In this document: piece after piece, positions 26,583 to 34,485 of the stretch
Layout: each line of letters begins with the position of its first letter
How positions within the stretch are numbered: position 1 is the stretch's first letter
NCBI RefSeq assembly: GCF_014653575.1
Contig: NZ_BNAQ01000003.1
Coordinates: 458,694 to 522,693 of the forward strand
Reading direction: 5' to 3'
Length of the DNA: 64,000 nucleotides
DNA from: Sphingomonas glacialis
Lineage (GTDB): Bacteria > Pseudomonadota > Alphaproteobacteria > Sphingomonadales > Sphingomonadaceae
Program-made: the position numbers and the translations under genes
The notes under the pieces: model-generated
What the model was told of the DNA's origin: nothing
Seen by the model: only the letters and a program-made list of their open reading frames with translations
Databases searched by the model: none

Positions 26583-27751
26583 TTCTCGCGTCCGAAATTG
26601 AGCTGCTTGGTGATGTTATAGTCGAGCACCGTCATCACGAAGAACGCGGCAAACTGGCGCGTGCGCGTCCACCAGTCGGTGTTTTCGCGATAGGCTTGCG
26701 CGGTGATCCGCTCCGATTGGCCGACCTCGCCATCGACATAGCCGCGGACATGCGCCGCGAACGCCGGATCGTCGATCCGCAGCATCATCTCGAGATTGAG
26801 GAACAGGCTGCGAATGTCGTAATTGGCCGAGCCGATATAGACGACGTCGTCGATCAGGAAGAGCTTGGTGTGGAGCTTGGTCGGCTGATATTCGTAGATC
26901 TGCACGCGTTTGCGCAAGAGGCCCGCATAGGTGAAGCGCGACGCCCAGATCGCCGCGCCATGATCGTTCTTCGATGCCAGCACGATCCGCACCGTCCCGC
27001 GCAAGCCAGCGCGGTCGAGCCGGCGCAGCATCCCCGGATTGGGCGCGAAATAGGCCGAGATCAAATCGACCTTGGCGGCGCGCTCGAGATCGCGCTTCAC
27101 CGCCCGCGCCCACGGCGACAGCCGCCGCGTCGGCCCGCCAAACAGCCAGCGCACCTGGCCGTCGGGCTCGCTCCACGCCTTCAATGCGCGGCGCAGCGCG
27201 CGCAGCGGTGGCTTGGGCTGCTTCGACCAGTTGGACAGCGCGTCGAAATAGCCGGTGATCCGCTGCGCCGCCGGCCCTTCGATGAGCAGCCCGAGATCGC
27301 GCCACGCTTGCTCGGCGGGGGTGCCGAAATAAGCGTCCTCGACATTGAACCCGCCGATGATCGCGCGCGCCTCGCTGCTTTCGCCGTCGGCAAGCGCGAG
27401 CTTCTGGTGGTTGCGCAGCAGATAGCGCCGGCCCCAGCGCGGGACGAAGCGGCACACTTCGACGTTCGCGTCGCGCAACGGCTCGAAGAAATGGTGGCTC
27501 TCGGCGACTTCGCTGCCGAGCCCGTCGACCACCAGCGCGACCTTCACCCCGCGCTCGGCGGCGCGGATCATCGCGGCGCGCACCTGTGCACCGGCGTCGT
27601 CGTCGACATAGATGTAATAGATGATGCGCAGCGTCGCCTTCGCGGCGTCGATCAGCGCGATCAACGTGTCGAGCCGGCGCGGGCCGGTGTCGAGCATCGT
27701 CAGGCGATTGCCGGCGACGGTGAAACTGGGTTGCGGGGCGGGCTCGGACAT
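26579..27751 (-). CDS. Phospholipase D-family protein, cardiolipin-synthase-like
   Basis: A 390-residue enzyme with two HKD catalytic motifs: His115-Lys117-Asp122 (NHQKLALAD) and His294-Lys296-Asp301 (LHTKLFLID). Each is followed by the expected GGFN or GSAN turn. This fits bacterial cardiolipin synthases that join two phosphatidylglycerols, although the usual N-terminal membrane helices of ClsA are missing, as in ClsB/ClsC-like proteins. ATG 27751 (MSEPAPQ) is preferred over the ORF start at 27787. Its last 4 bases overlap the MFS gene. Confidence 0.85.
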   Translation of the reverse strand: MSEPAPQPSFTVAGNRLTMLDTGPRRLDTLIALIDAAKATLRIIYYIYVDDDAGAQVRAAMIRAAERGVKVALVVDGLGSEVAESHHFFEPLRDANVEVCRFVPRWGRRYLLRNHQKLALADGESSEARAIIGGFNVEDAYFGTPAEQAWRDLGLLIEGPAAQRITGYFDALSNWSKQPKPPLRALRRALKAWSEPDGQVRWLFGGPTRRLSPWARAVKRDLERAAKVDLISAYFAPNPGMLRRLDRAGLRGTVRIVLASKNDHGAAIWASRFTYAGLLRKRVQIYEYQPTKLHTKLFLIDDVVYIGSANYDIRSLFLNLEMMLRIDDPAFAAHVRGYVDGEVGQSERITAQAYRENTDWWTRTRQFAAFFVMTVLDYNITKQLNFGREK

Positions 27752-27845
27752 CAGCGCCGTGGTGATGGCAATGCCGGGTTTGCGCAAGTCGTTGACCGCA
27801 TCTCACGCTCCCGACTAGGCAGATCGCCTAACATAAAGGCCGCCG

Positions 27846-28379
27846 ATGCTGCTCGCTTTTGCTCTCCAGGCCGCTGTCGCTGTGACCCCGCCCGGGCCGC
27901 CACTCGAGGCCGATTCGTTCGGGGAGCGCGCCTTCGCGCATTTCTCGCGCGAGCCTGTATTGTCGCACGTCAGCGAGAGCGTCGATGCGGCGTTCTCGAC
28001 CGAGCCGCGCCCGGATGCTCCGATCGGCTATGCCCTGCGGCTCACGCGACGCGAGCCGTCGCATCCCGCGACGATCGTCTGGGCGGAAAGCCGTACATGT
28101 CCGGCGGTCCGTCCGGCGCTGATGGCGATGCGCGCCGTCGCTATGCCGCATCCCTATGTGTCGGGGATCGACCCACCGGGCGCGATGGTTGTCGACGGGA
28201 CCGAATATCGGCTGCGCGCGGAGGCGGGATATGCGCACGGACGTCCGGCCTGGATCGATATCGGCACCAACCGCGATACGCCGCTGGCCGCCTGGGTCGA
28301 TCACAGCCTTGCGGCACTCGCGCGGTGCTGGTCGCCGGTGCCGCCGGGCCCGGCCCCCCGCGTTTTCTTGACTCCGTAG
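27846..28379 (+). CDS. Exported protein of unknown function
   Basis: A 177-residue protein beginning with a short hydrophobic signal-like segment (LLAFALQAAVAV, residues 2-13). The remainder is soluble with one Cys pair (residues about 84 and 161). The family was not recognised. It lies divergently from the phospholipase gene with a 94-base gap and ends 59 bases before rpoZ. Base composition is like the neighbouring genes, which favours a true gene. Confidence 0.65.
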   Translation: MLLAFALQAAVAVTPPGPPLEADSFGERAFAHFSREPVLSHVSESVDAAFSTEPRPDAPIGYALRLTRREPSHPATIVWAESRTCPAVRPALMAMRAVAMPHPYVSGIDPPGAMVVDGTEYRLRAEAGYAHGRPAWIDIGTNRDTPLAAWVDHSLAALARCWSPVPPGPAPRVFLTP

Positions 28380-28438
28380 GGCTTTCCTCTTAGGGCAACG
28401 CCTTTCCGACCCTCGTCGTACAAGTAAGGAAGCCGTTC

Positions 28439-28783
28439 ATGGCGCGCGTCACTGTCGAAGATTGCGTCGACAAGATTCCCAACCGCTTCGATCTCGTCCT
28501 GTTCGCCGCCCAGCGCGCGCGGCAGATTTCGGGCGGTGCCGAGATCACGATCGATCGCGATCGCGACAAGAACCCGGTCGTCGCGCTGCGCGAGATCGCC
28601 GAGGAAATGGTGCATCCGCCGACGCTCAAGGAATCGGTGATCCAGAGCCTGCAACGCGTCCAGGTCGACGAAGACGACGTCGCCGATGCGGTCGGCTCGC
28701 TCGCGGCCTCGGCCGAGGCGCTGCGCCTGACGGCTGCTGCCCCGCCGCGCAACCAGAACCTCGGCGCTGATTACGAAGGCTGA
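28439..28783 (+). CDS. rpoZ: DNA-directed RNA polymerase omega subunit
   Basis: A 114-residue subunit that helps assemble the beta-prime subunit of RNA polymerase. The N-terminus [20 protein letters not shown] and the helix [12 protein letters not shown] are diagnostic. The C-terminal tail is longer than in E. coli, as usual in Alphaproteobacteria. It is often paired with spoT/rel, but no such gene follows; only a GAAA-tetraloop hairpin comes directly after the stop. Confidence 0.95.
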   Translation: MARVTVEDCVDKIPNRFDLVLFAAQRARQISGGAEITIDRDRDKNPVVALREIAEEMVHPPTLKESVIQSLQRVQVDEDDVADAVGSLAASAEALRLTAAAPPRNQNLGADYEG

Positions 28784-28787
28784 GGCC

Positions 28788-28815
28788 CACGGCTGACGCG
28801 AAAGCGTTAGCTGTG
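28788..28815 (+). other. 12-bp GAAA-tetraloop hairpin after rpoZ
   Basis: CACGGCTGACGC (28788-28799), GAAA, GCGTTAGCTGTG (28804-28815) pairs over all 12 positions with two G-U pairs, beginning 5 bases past the rpoZ stop. The GNRA loop and long stem suggest an RNA-level role, such as a 3'-end stabiliser or a Rho-linked terminator. There is no T-tract. Confidence 0.6.
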
Positions 28816-28888
28816 GATAGCCGAATCTCGGACCGCAGGGCCTCGGAGCCGACCGGCGACGTGGCGTTGCCACGCGCTGTGCGGCCCC

Positions 28889-30274
28889 CTAGTTCGCCTG
28901 TTCCCGCAAGACCGTCGCCAGCGCCGCCTTTCCCAGCGCGGCGACGTCCTCATGCGGATCGCGATACCCGCCATGCACGAGTCGTGCGACGCGCTGCAGC
29001 AGCGGTTGCGGCGCGCCGCTGCTTCGCGCCGCGGTGGTAAAGGCATTTTCGTCCCATGGCGCGCCTGCCTTGACGCGCGCGAACAGCGTCTTGTTGACGG
29101 CGTGCAACCCGTCGCCTTTTCCAGCCCGCACCGACTCGTCCAGCGCCAGCCAGATCAGCATTCCGCACTGATACTGCAGATCGAAATTGCCGTTCGCGGT
29201 GGCGCGATCGAGCGGAGCGCTCGCCAGCCCTGTCGCGCAAGCGGTCTCGGCACTGCGCACCCGGCTTGCGACATATCCGCGCTCCTCCTTCCCGCGCTGC
29301 GTCAGAACGAGCGCGGCCATCGCATCGGCGCCACCTTCGTGGATCCACGCCGCGGTTTCATCACCCGCGAGCTTGCCGACCCTGTCTTGTTGGAAGAGGT
29401 GCGCCGCTTCATGCGCGAAAAACCAGTCGAGCCAGAAAGGTGCCTCGGCTGTTACCCGTTCGCGCGCGTTGGCGCCGTCGAAATGCATGAAGATCTGACC
29501 TGGTAGTGTTCCGCCCTGGGTCGAGGCATGGCCGTCTTTGCGGGGGCGGGCGTCCATGGAAACATAGAGCTCCGGACGGAAGGACAGTGCGCCGTAGATG
29601 CGCGCAAACGCGGTCATCGCGCGGGGCAGCGACTGTCGCAAATGGTCGCGCGCGGCGGTGGGCAGGCCGGGATCGATGATCGCGACAAAGCCGTCCGCCT
29701 CTTCCGGCATCAGGTTTCCGACAAAAATGTTGGTGCCGTCGTCGCGGCTGACGAAGCGGGTCTGATCGGCAACGCGCCGCCCTTCGACGCCGATCGTCTT
29801 TCCGGGTGCGGCAATGGTGATCGGCAAAGCGTCGGTGCCGGCGCACGGGATCCGCAAGCAGGCATGAAACTGGCCCGAATGGATCAGGACACCGCCATCG
29901 CTGAACGGCGAGAAGGGCGCGTAGCTCTTTGGCAAAGCGCGGTACCGCGCGGGAAGGGTGAAGCGCACGACGCGGAAAGGGCCACCGTCAAAGCGCTCGA
30001 TCCGCTCGCCAGTGCCGTCCTGCATCCAGCGGAAACCGGCCGATTGCGGATGCCAATCCTCCGGCCGATATCCGCCCAATGCCTGCGCGAAATGCAGCGC
30101 CTTAGTCGCGGCCGCCATGCGATACGTTGCGACGACGGTCTCATCGGGCTGACTGGCGAGGTCTAATGCGATCGGCGCCCCGGCATCTGGGATGAAGCGG
30201 CTGGTCGAGACACACGACGGCAGCGCAAGGCAGAGAAACAGTACCGCCAGGGCGGCTTTCGGGGATGCCGGCAT
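28889..30274 (-). CDS. Putative gluzincin metallopeptidase lipoprotein
   Basis: A 461-residue exported protein with a signal peptide and lipobox (LPSC, Cys21). The N-terminal part of about 200 residues looks beta-rich and was not recognised. At about residue 287 it has FAHEAAHLF (an HExxH zinc motif), followed by WIHEGGADAMA about 20 residues on, which supplies the third Glu ligand and the GxxD of gluzincins (compare M1 and M61 peptidases). An aminopeptidase-like role in the envelope is inferred. The ATG at 30274 has GAGG 7 bases upstream; the longer frame to 30322 lacks a signal start. Convergent to rpoZ. Confidence 0.7.
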   Translation of the reverse strand: MPASPKAALAVLFLCLALPSCVSTSRFIPDAGAPIALDLASQPDETVVATYRMAAATKALHFAQALGGYRPEDWHPQSAGFRWMQDGTGERIERFDGGPFRVVRFTLPARYRALPKSYAPFSPFSDGGVLIHSGQFHACLRIPCAGTDALPITIAAPGKTIGVEGRRVADQTRFVSRDDGTNIFVGNLMPEEADGFVAIIDPGLPTAARDHLRQSLPRAMTAFARIYGALSFRPELYVSMDARPRKDGHASTQGGTLPGQIFMHFDGANARERVTAEAPFWLDWFFAHEAAHLFQQDRVGKLAGDETAAWIHEGGADAMAALVLTQRGKEERGYVASRVRSAETACATGLASAPLDRATANGNFDLQYQCGMLIWLALDESVRAGKGDGLHAVNKTLFARVKAGAPWDENAFTTAARSSGAPQPLLQRVARLVHGGYRDPHEDVAALGKAALATVLREQAN

Positions 30275-30338
30275 TGTGCACCTCGGGCCGAAGCGGATGT
30301 GGCGTGAGCATCCGTTCTGCACCGCGGATTAGCAACCG

Positions 30339-31010
30339 CTAATCCGCTGCGCGACCCTTGAAGCCCTGAGCGACGACGTACCATTCGCTCGACGCCTTGC
30401 GGCTCGCTGGTGGCTTGGCGTGCTTCACGGTCGTGAAGTTGCGCTTCATCTCCGCCACCAGCGCGGTATCCGCGCCGCCCGCAAACACCTTGCCGACGAA
30501 CGCCCCGCCGGGCGCGAGCACGTCGATCGCGAATGCCAGCGCCGCCTCGACGAGCCCCATCGTGCGCAAGGCGTCGGTCTGCGGATGCCCGACGGTGTTG
30601 GCCGCCATGTCCGACAGCACCAGATCGGGCGTGCCGCCAAGCCCCGCCATCAGCCGCTCGGGCGCGACATCGTCCATGAAATCGAGCTGGAGGATCGTCA
30701 CCCCCTCGATCGGATCGACCGGGAGCAGATCGATCCCGACGATCGCCGCCTTGGGCACTTGGCGGCGGACGACCTGCGCCCAGCCGCCCGGTGCGAGCCC
30801 GAGATCGACGACGCGGCGCTTGCCCTTCAAGAAGCCGAAGCGCTCGTCGAGCTCGGTCAGCTTGTACGCCGCGCGGCTCCGGAAGCCATCGGCCTTGGCA
30901 CGCTTCACATAGGGGTCGTTGAGCTGGCGTTCGAGCCAGCGCGTCGATTGCGCGGTGCGCTTGCGCGCGGTCTTGACGCGGACGCGCAGTCCGCCGCCGT
31001 CGTTGCTCAT
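30339..31010 (-). CDS. rlmE: 23S rRNA (uridine-2552 2'-O) methyltransferase
   Basis: A 223-residue SAM-dependent RNA methyltransferase (FtsJ/RrmJ). Visible parts are AAYKLTELDERFGFLKGKRR, the SAM loop DLGLAPGGWAQVV, LVLSDMAANTVGHPQTD and GGAFVGKVFAGG, which give the K-D-K-E catalytic set with a downstream Glu. The product methylates the A-loop of 23S rRNA, aiding subunit joining. The ATG overlaps the phosphatase stop (ATGA). The reading frame stays open far upstream through the phosphatase gene, but that part is out-of-frame sequence. Confidence 0.95.
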   Translation of the reverse strand: MSNDGGGLRVRVKTARKRTAQSTRWLERQLNDPYVKRAKADGFRSRAAYKLTELDERFGFLKGKRRVVDLGLAPGGWAQVVRRQVPKAAIVGIDLLPVDPIEGVTILQLDFMDDVAPERLMAGLGGTPDLVLSDMAANTVGHPQTDALRTMGLVEAALAFAIDVLAPGGAFVGKVFAGGADTALVAEMKRNFTTVKHAKPPASRKASSEWYVVAQGFKGRAAD

Positions 31011-32122
31011 GCCGTACTTCCCATCAATCGCCGGAGAATGCCTTCGCGGATTCCGCGATCGGCGATGCCGAGCCGTTCGGCCGGCCATAAGTCCATGATC
31101 GTTTCGAGGATCGCGCACCCCGCGACGACCAGATCGGCGCGCTCGGTGCCGATGCACGGCAATTGCGCGCGCTGGCGCAAGTCCATGCCGGCAAGATCGC
31201 GGCTGATCCGTCGCATCGCGGTCGCGGGCACGATCAGCCCGTCGACTTGCGCGCGGTCGTAATGCGTCAGCTCGAGATGGACGCTCGCAAGCGTCGTCAC
31301 CGTGCCCGACGTGCCGAGCAGCCGCGGTACCGCAATCCCGCGCGGCAGCCGCGCGGCGAACGGCGCCATGCTCTCGGCGACGAGGCTGCGCATCTTGGCA
31401 TAAGCCGCGGCGCGGCCTTCGGCGCCGCCATCCTGCCCCGGCGGACCGTGCCCGGCGCTCTCGGTCAGCGACACGACGCCCCATGGCGCGCTGTGCCAGT
31501 CGAGCACGCGCGGCGTCTCGGCGCGCGTGTCGACGAGCACCAACTCGGTCGATCCGCCGCCGATGTCGAACACCAAAGCCGGGTCCTCGCCCGGCTCGAT
31601 CAGCGCATGGCAGCCCAGGACCGCAAGCCGCGCCTCTTCCTCGGCGGTGATGATGTCGAGCAGGATCCCCGTCTCGGCATAAGCGCGCGCGATGAAATCG
31701 GCGCCGTTGCTCGCGCGGCGGCACGCCTCGGTCGCGACCGCGCGCGACAGCGTGACGTTGCGGCGGCGCAATTTGTCGGCGCAGATCTTCAGCGCGGCGA
31801 TCGTCCGCTCGATCGCGGCATCGCTCAGCCGTCCCGATCCGGCGAGCCCCTCGCCGAGCCGGACGATTCGCGAAAAGGCATCGACCACCGCGAACCCGTC
31901 GCCCTGCGGCCGCGCGATGAGCAGGCGGCAATTGTTGGTGCCGAGGTCGAGCGCTGCAAAATGCCGCGGTTCGCGACCACGCGTCGCGCCGCCCCGCGCC
32001 GGGGGAGTCCTGGCGACCTGCGGCTTGGCGGGCGGCGGCCTGCCGGGGGGCTTTCCGTTGGACGGCGCCGAACGGGCAGGTTTCGCCTGCCGGTACGGCA
32101 CATCCGGCGATCGATCCGCCAT
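31007..32122 (-). CDS. Ppx/GppA-family exopolyphosphatase
   Basis: A 371-residue member of the actin-fold Ppx/GppA group, hydrolysing polyphosphate or pppGpp. After a basic, Pro-rich N-terminal tail of about 45 residues come the phosphate-binding FAALDLGTNNCRLLIARP, the catalytic-region ATEACRRASNG and the second phosphate loop VFDIGGGSTELVLV. It is shorter than E. coli Ppx and lacks the C-terminal domain, as in many Alphaproteobacteria. It is coupled to rlmE by a 4-base overlap. Which substrate it prefers cannot be told. Confidence 0.88.
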   Translation of the reverse strand: MADRSPDVPYRQAKPARSAPSNGKPPGRPPPAKPQVARTPPARGGATRGREPRHFAALDLGTNNCRLLIARPQGDGFAVVDAFSRIVRLGEGLAGSGRLSDAAIERTIAALKICADKLRRRNVTLSRAVATEACRRASNGADFIARAYAETGILLDIITAEEEARLAVLGCHALIEPGEDPALVFDIGGGSTELVLVDTRAETPRVLDWHSAPWGVVSLTESAGHGPPGQDGGAEGRAAAYAKMRSLVAESMAPFAARLPRGIAVPRLLGTSGTVTTLASVHLELTHYDRAQVDGLIVPATAMRRISRDLAGMDLRQRAQLPCIGTERADLVVAGCAILETIMDLWPAERLGIADRGIREGILRRLMGSTA

Positions 32123-32294
32123 GCCGTGATACTCGCTTATTCTGTTCTGCCGTCGCGGCTCGCCGGATGGCGCGCCGTTCGGTGCTTGACGGCGATCCTA
32201 GCTCAAGCCCCGAGATGCGGCAAGCGATGCGCGGGGGATGTTCACGCGATCGGTTGACAGCCACCGCACACCCCCGTAGATCGCGGCCCGGCGT

Positions 32295-32368
32295 TGCCCC
32301 GTCGTCTAATGGTAAGACTGCGGTTTCTGATACCGCCTATTGAGGTTCGAATCCTCACGGGGCATCCA
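32295..32368 (+). tRNA. tRNA-Gln (anticodon CTG), CCA encoded
   Basis: The cloverleaf can be drawn by hand. The acceptor is TGCCCCG with CGGGGCA, and the D-stem is GTC/GAC around AATGGTA. The anticodon stem is GCGGT/ACCGC with loop TTCTGAT (anticodon CTG), and the T-stem is TGAGG/CCTCA with loop TTCGAAT. The discriminator is T at 32365 and CCA is encoded at 32366-32368. It reads glutamine codon CAG. Confidence 0.93.
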
Positions 32369-32716
32369 GCCATTGTCCGCTCGGTCTAGCGGAGCACATT
32401 CCAGCATATCAAATTGACCGCTGGCGAAGCCTCTGTCCGGGCTTGCCCGCGTGTTTCGTGGGTGCAGGCTCGGCGCGGGACTGTGGAAGCGGAGCGTGTT
32501 TGTCGCGACGCGCGTGCAGCAATTCTCCTAGACGGAATGGCAGGTGGCGAAAGGCGCACCTTTTTCCCAGTATACGACTGTCGTTTCCCCGAAGTACGCG
32601 TGTTAATAATATGCTTGTGGAAATACCGATAAAATAAGTGTTTAGGTGCTGGCTGTGGATGTGATAAACATTCTCTTGCTTTGTACAGTGCGTACGCTCG
32701 TCTTTGCGGGGGGATT
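32369..32716 (+). other. Gene-free AT-richer stretch downstream of tRNA-Gln
   Basis: About 350 bases with no convincing gene. The second half (about 32600-32700) is much richer in A and T than the surroundings (AATAATATGCTTGTGG, GATAAAATAAG) and probably contains the promoter of the beta-helix gene, though no clean -35/-10 pair could be fixed. No copy of the tRNA 3' end was noticed further downstream, so no attachment-site pair is claimed. Confidence 0.6.
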
Positions 32717-33487
32717 ATGCGCGGCACTGTTAGAAATCTCTGCGCCTGGCTCGTCGTGGTGCTGTTGGCGGGTGCCACCCCGGCGTTCGCGCAGGCGACG
32801 CGGACTTGGATTTCCGGGGTCGGCGACGATGCCAATCCATGCTCGCGCACGGCGCCGTGCAAAACCTTCGCCGGGGCGATCTCCAAGACCGCAGCGGGCG
32901 GCGAAATCAATGTCATCGATTCGGGCGGTTTCGGTGGCGTGACGATCACCAAGTCGATCACGCTGCGCGCGGTCGGCGTGGAAGCCGGGGTGCTGGTCGC
33001 CGGTACGAACGGTATCGTCATCAACGCTGCGGCGACCGACAAGGTCGTCCTCGAAGGGCTCGACCTCGAAGGGCTCAAGAATGCCGGTTCGGTGCCGCCT
33101 TTGTCGGGGGTGTTGGTCACGCGGGCGGCGGAAGTCCTCATCCGCGATTGCGATATCCGCAATTTCGATACCGGCATCCTGGTCCAGACCGTCGACCAGT
33201 CGCGAGTGACCGTCGATCAGAGCCTGCTGACCGGAAGCCTCAATGGCATCATCGTGAACTCCACGCCGGGCTTCGGCCATGTGAAGCTGTTCAATTCGCT
33301 GCTGGTTGGGAATACCACCGACGGGGTCAAGGTCACCGGTGCGGGCAACGACGTGTTCATCGCGAACGACCAGATCCTGGGAAGCGTCAAGTCGCTGGAT
33401 ATCCTGTCGGGCGGTGTGGTTCGCTCGTTCGGCAACAACGTCATTCCGACCGGCGATCCGCCGACCACGACGACGCCGCTGCAATAA
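32717..33487 (+). CDS. Secreted right-handed parallel beta-helix protein
   Basis: A 256-residue protein with a Sec signal peptide (about residues 1-26, ending TPAFAQ). Next comes a recurrent motif, WISGVGDDANPCSRTAPCKT, with two Cys likely in a disulphide, and then about 180 residues of short Asn/Gly/Val-rich turns that fit a pectate-lyase-like beta-helix. It ends in a Thr/Pro tail. The ATG at 32717 follows GGGGGGA. No catalytic site is evident, so the role could be carbohydrate binding or adhesion. It sits just after a tRNA gene, next to a sulfotransferase, in AT-richer DNA. Confidence 0.75.
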   Translation: MRGTVRNLCAWLVVVLLAGATPAFAQATRTWISGVGDDANPCSRTAPCKTFAGAISKTAAGGEINVIDSGGFGGVTITKSITLRAVGVEAGVLVAGTNGIVINAAATDKVVLEGLDLEGLKNAGSVPPLSGVLVTRAAEVLIRDCDIRNFDTGILVQTVDQSRVTVDQSLLTGSLNGIIVNSTPGFGHVKLFNSLLVGNTTDGVKVTGAGNDVFIANDQILGSVKSLDILSGGVVRSFGNNVIPTGDPPTTTTPLQ

Positions 33488-33545
33488 GCGGCGACGCTGG
33501 CCCGCGACCGATCGCGGCGCGCGGTGGAGGCAGGCGGGTTGCGGC

Positions 33546-34178
33546 TCAATACGCGATATGACGCAGCGTCGAGGCAAAGGCCTGCAGGATCCGATTGCGT
33601 ATCGCCGCATCCGCCATGACCTCGGCAAAGCTCGGGATATCGTCGCGGCGAAAGCCGGTCTTCTCGCGGGCCGTGAGCGGGCGATGGCGAAGCCCCGTCC
33701 GGTCCGAGATGTCGATCAGGCTCTGGTCCAGTTCCTCGTAGCGATAGAGGCGGTCGACGATCAGTGTGCCATCGTCATCGGTGTAAAGGCCGTCGTCGAC
33801 CGGGAATTCGCCTTGATCGACATAGTCGCGCCAGCTTTGCGGTCCGGTCGCGCTGTAATGGTGCGGCGAGTGGCGCAGCATCGCGTAGTAGGACAGTGAT
33901 TTGTCGACAGGATGCCGCTCGAAGGCGAATTTATAGGCGGAGACGAATCGCTCCGGCTGCGCGACCCGGATCTCACGAGCCGGCATGTGATTATAGTAAT
34001 GCGTCCAGTTGCGTGGCGCGTGAAGCGGGTTGGCGGGATAGATTGGCGTGACGATCGCAGTCGGACCGCACGCTTCCGCGAGATGCACCTCGAGCGAAGT
34101 TCCGGCGGTTTTCCGAGTTTTGATGAAGATGAAATTCGGCTCGAAGGAAACAATTGCCACTGCCCACCTCGCGATCAT
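33546..34178 (-). CDS. Sulfotransferase family protein
   Basis: About 210 residues. The 5'-phosphosulfate loop is FIFIKTRKTAGTS (residues 16-28) and the 3'-phosphate motif is FAFERHPVDKSLSYY near residue 85, both as in PAPS-dependent sulfotransferases of the family-2 type. It may sulfate a surface glycan or lipid. The ATG at 34178 is chosen because the family fold begins there; the frame stays open to a TTG at 34337 but the extra residues look non-coding and AT-rich. Composition and position after a tRNA-linked segment suggest acquisition. Confidence 0.8.
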   Translation of the reverse strand: MIARWAVAIVSFEPNFIFIKTRKTAGTSLEVHLAEACGPTAIVTPIYPANPLHAPRNWTHYYNHMPAREIRVAQPERFVSAYKFAFERHPVDKSLSYYAMLRHSPHHYSATGPQSWRDYVDQGEFPVDDGLYTDDDGTLIVDRLYRYEELDQSLIDISDRTGLRHRPLTAREKTGFRRDDIPSFAEVMADAAIRNRILQAFASTLRHIAY

Positions 34179-34485
34179 GATGGTTTTTCGAACTGATTCT
34201 CGCAAAAACCGATTTTCAAACCCTGCATATTCCCGATCGGTGACGATCGCGCCACTATTGTTCCAAAAAGTAATCGATAAAGTATCTGAACGTCTTAGGT
34301 TAGTATCCGAGTAAGGAGGGATCGTATTATCTTTCAATATTGCGGTTTGTTATTTTTCGGGTTGTCGGACGGCACCGCATTCGACCAAAGCTTCGGCGCG
34401 CTCGGTGGCGCAATCGCACACCTCAACGTACCGAGCGCCAGCGCGATCGCTTGCGAGCGGTAGCGTCGCGCAATAGGGATAGCGG
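34179..34485. other. AT-rich intergenic region between sulfotransferase and ydbH
   Basis: About 300 bases between divergent genes. The left half is AT-rich, with stretches such as GTAATCGATAAAGTATC and TATTATCTTTCAATATTG, and probably holds promoters. A perfect Shine-Dalgarno-like TAAGGAGGGA at 34312-34321 (plus strand) is not followed by an ATG in range, so no gene is called. The right half returns to the usual high GC. Confidence 0.55.

Noticed and set aside
30339..32264. A single long frame joining rlmE to about 420 upstream residues (apparent fusion)
   Set aside because: The upstream part is the phosphatase gene read out of frame. The true rlmE start overlaps the phosphatase stop as ATGA.
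32295..34485. An integrated element with attachment-site repeats at tRNA-Gln
   Set aside because: No second copy of the tRNA 3' end and no integrase were seen, so only a composition-based suspicion is reported.
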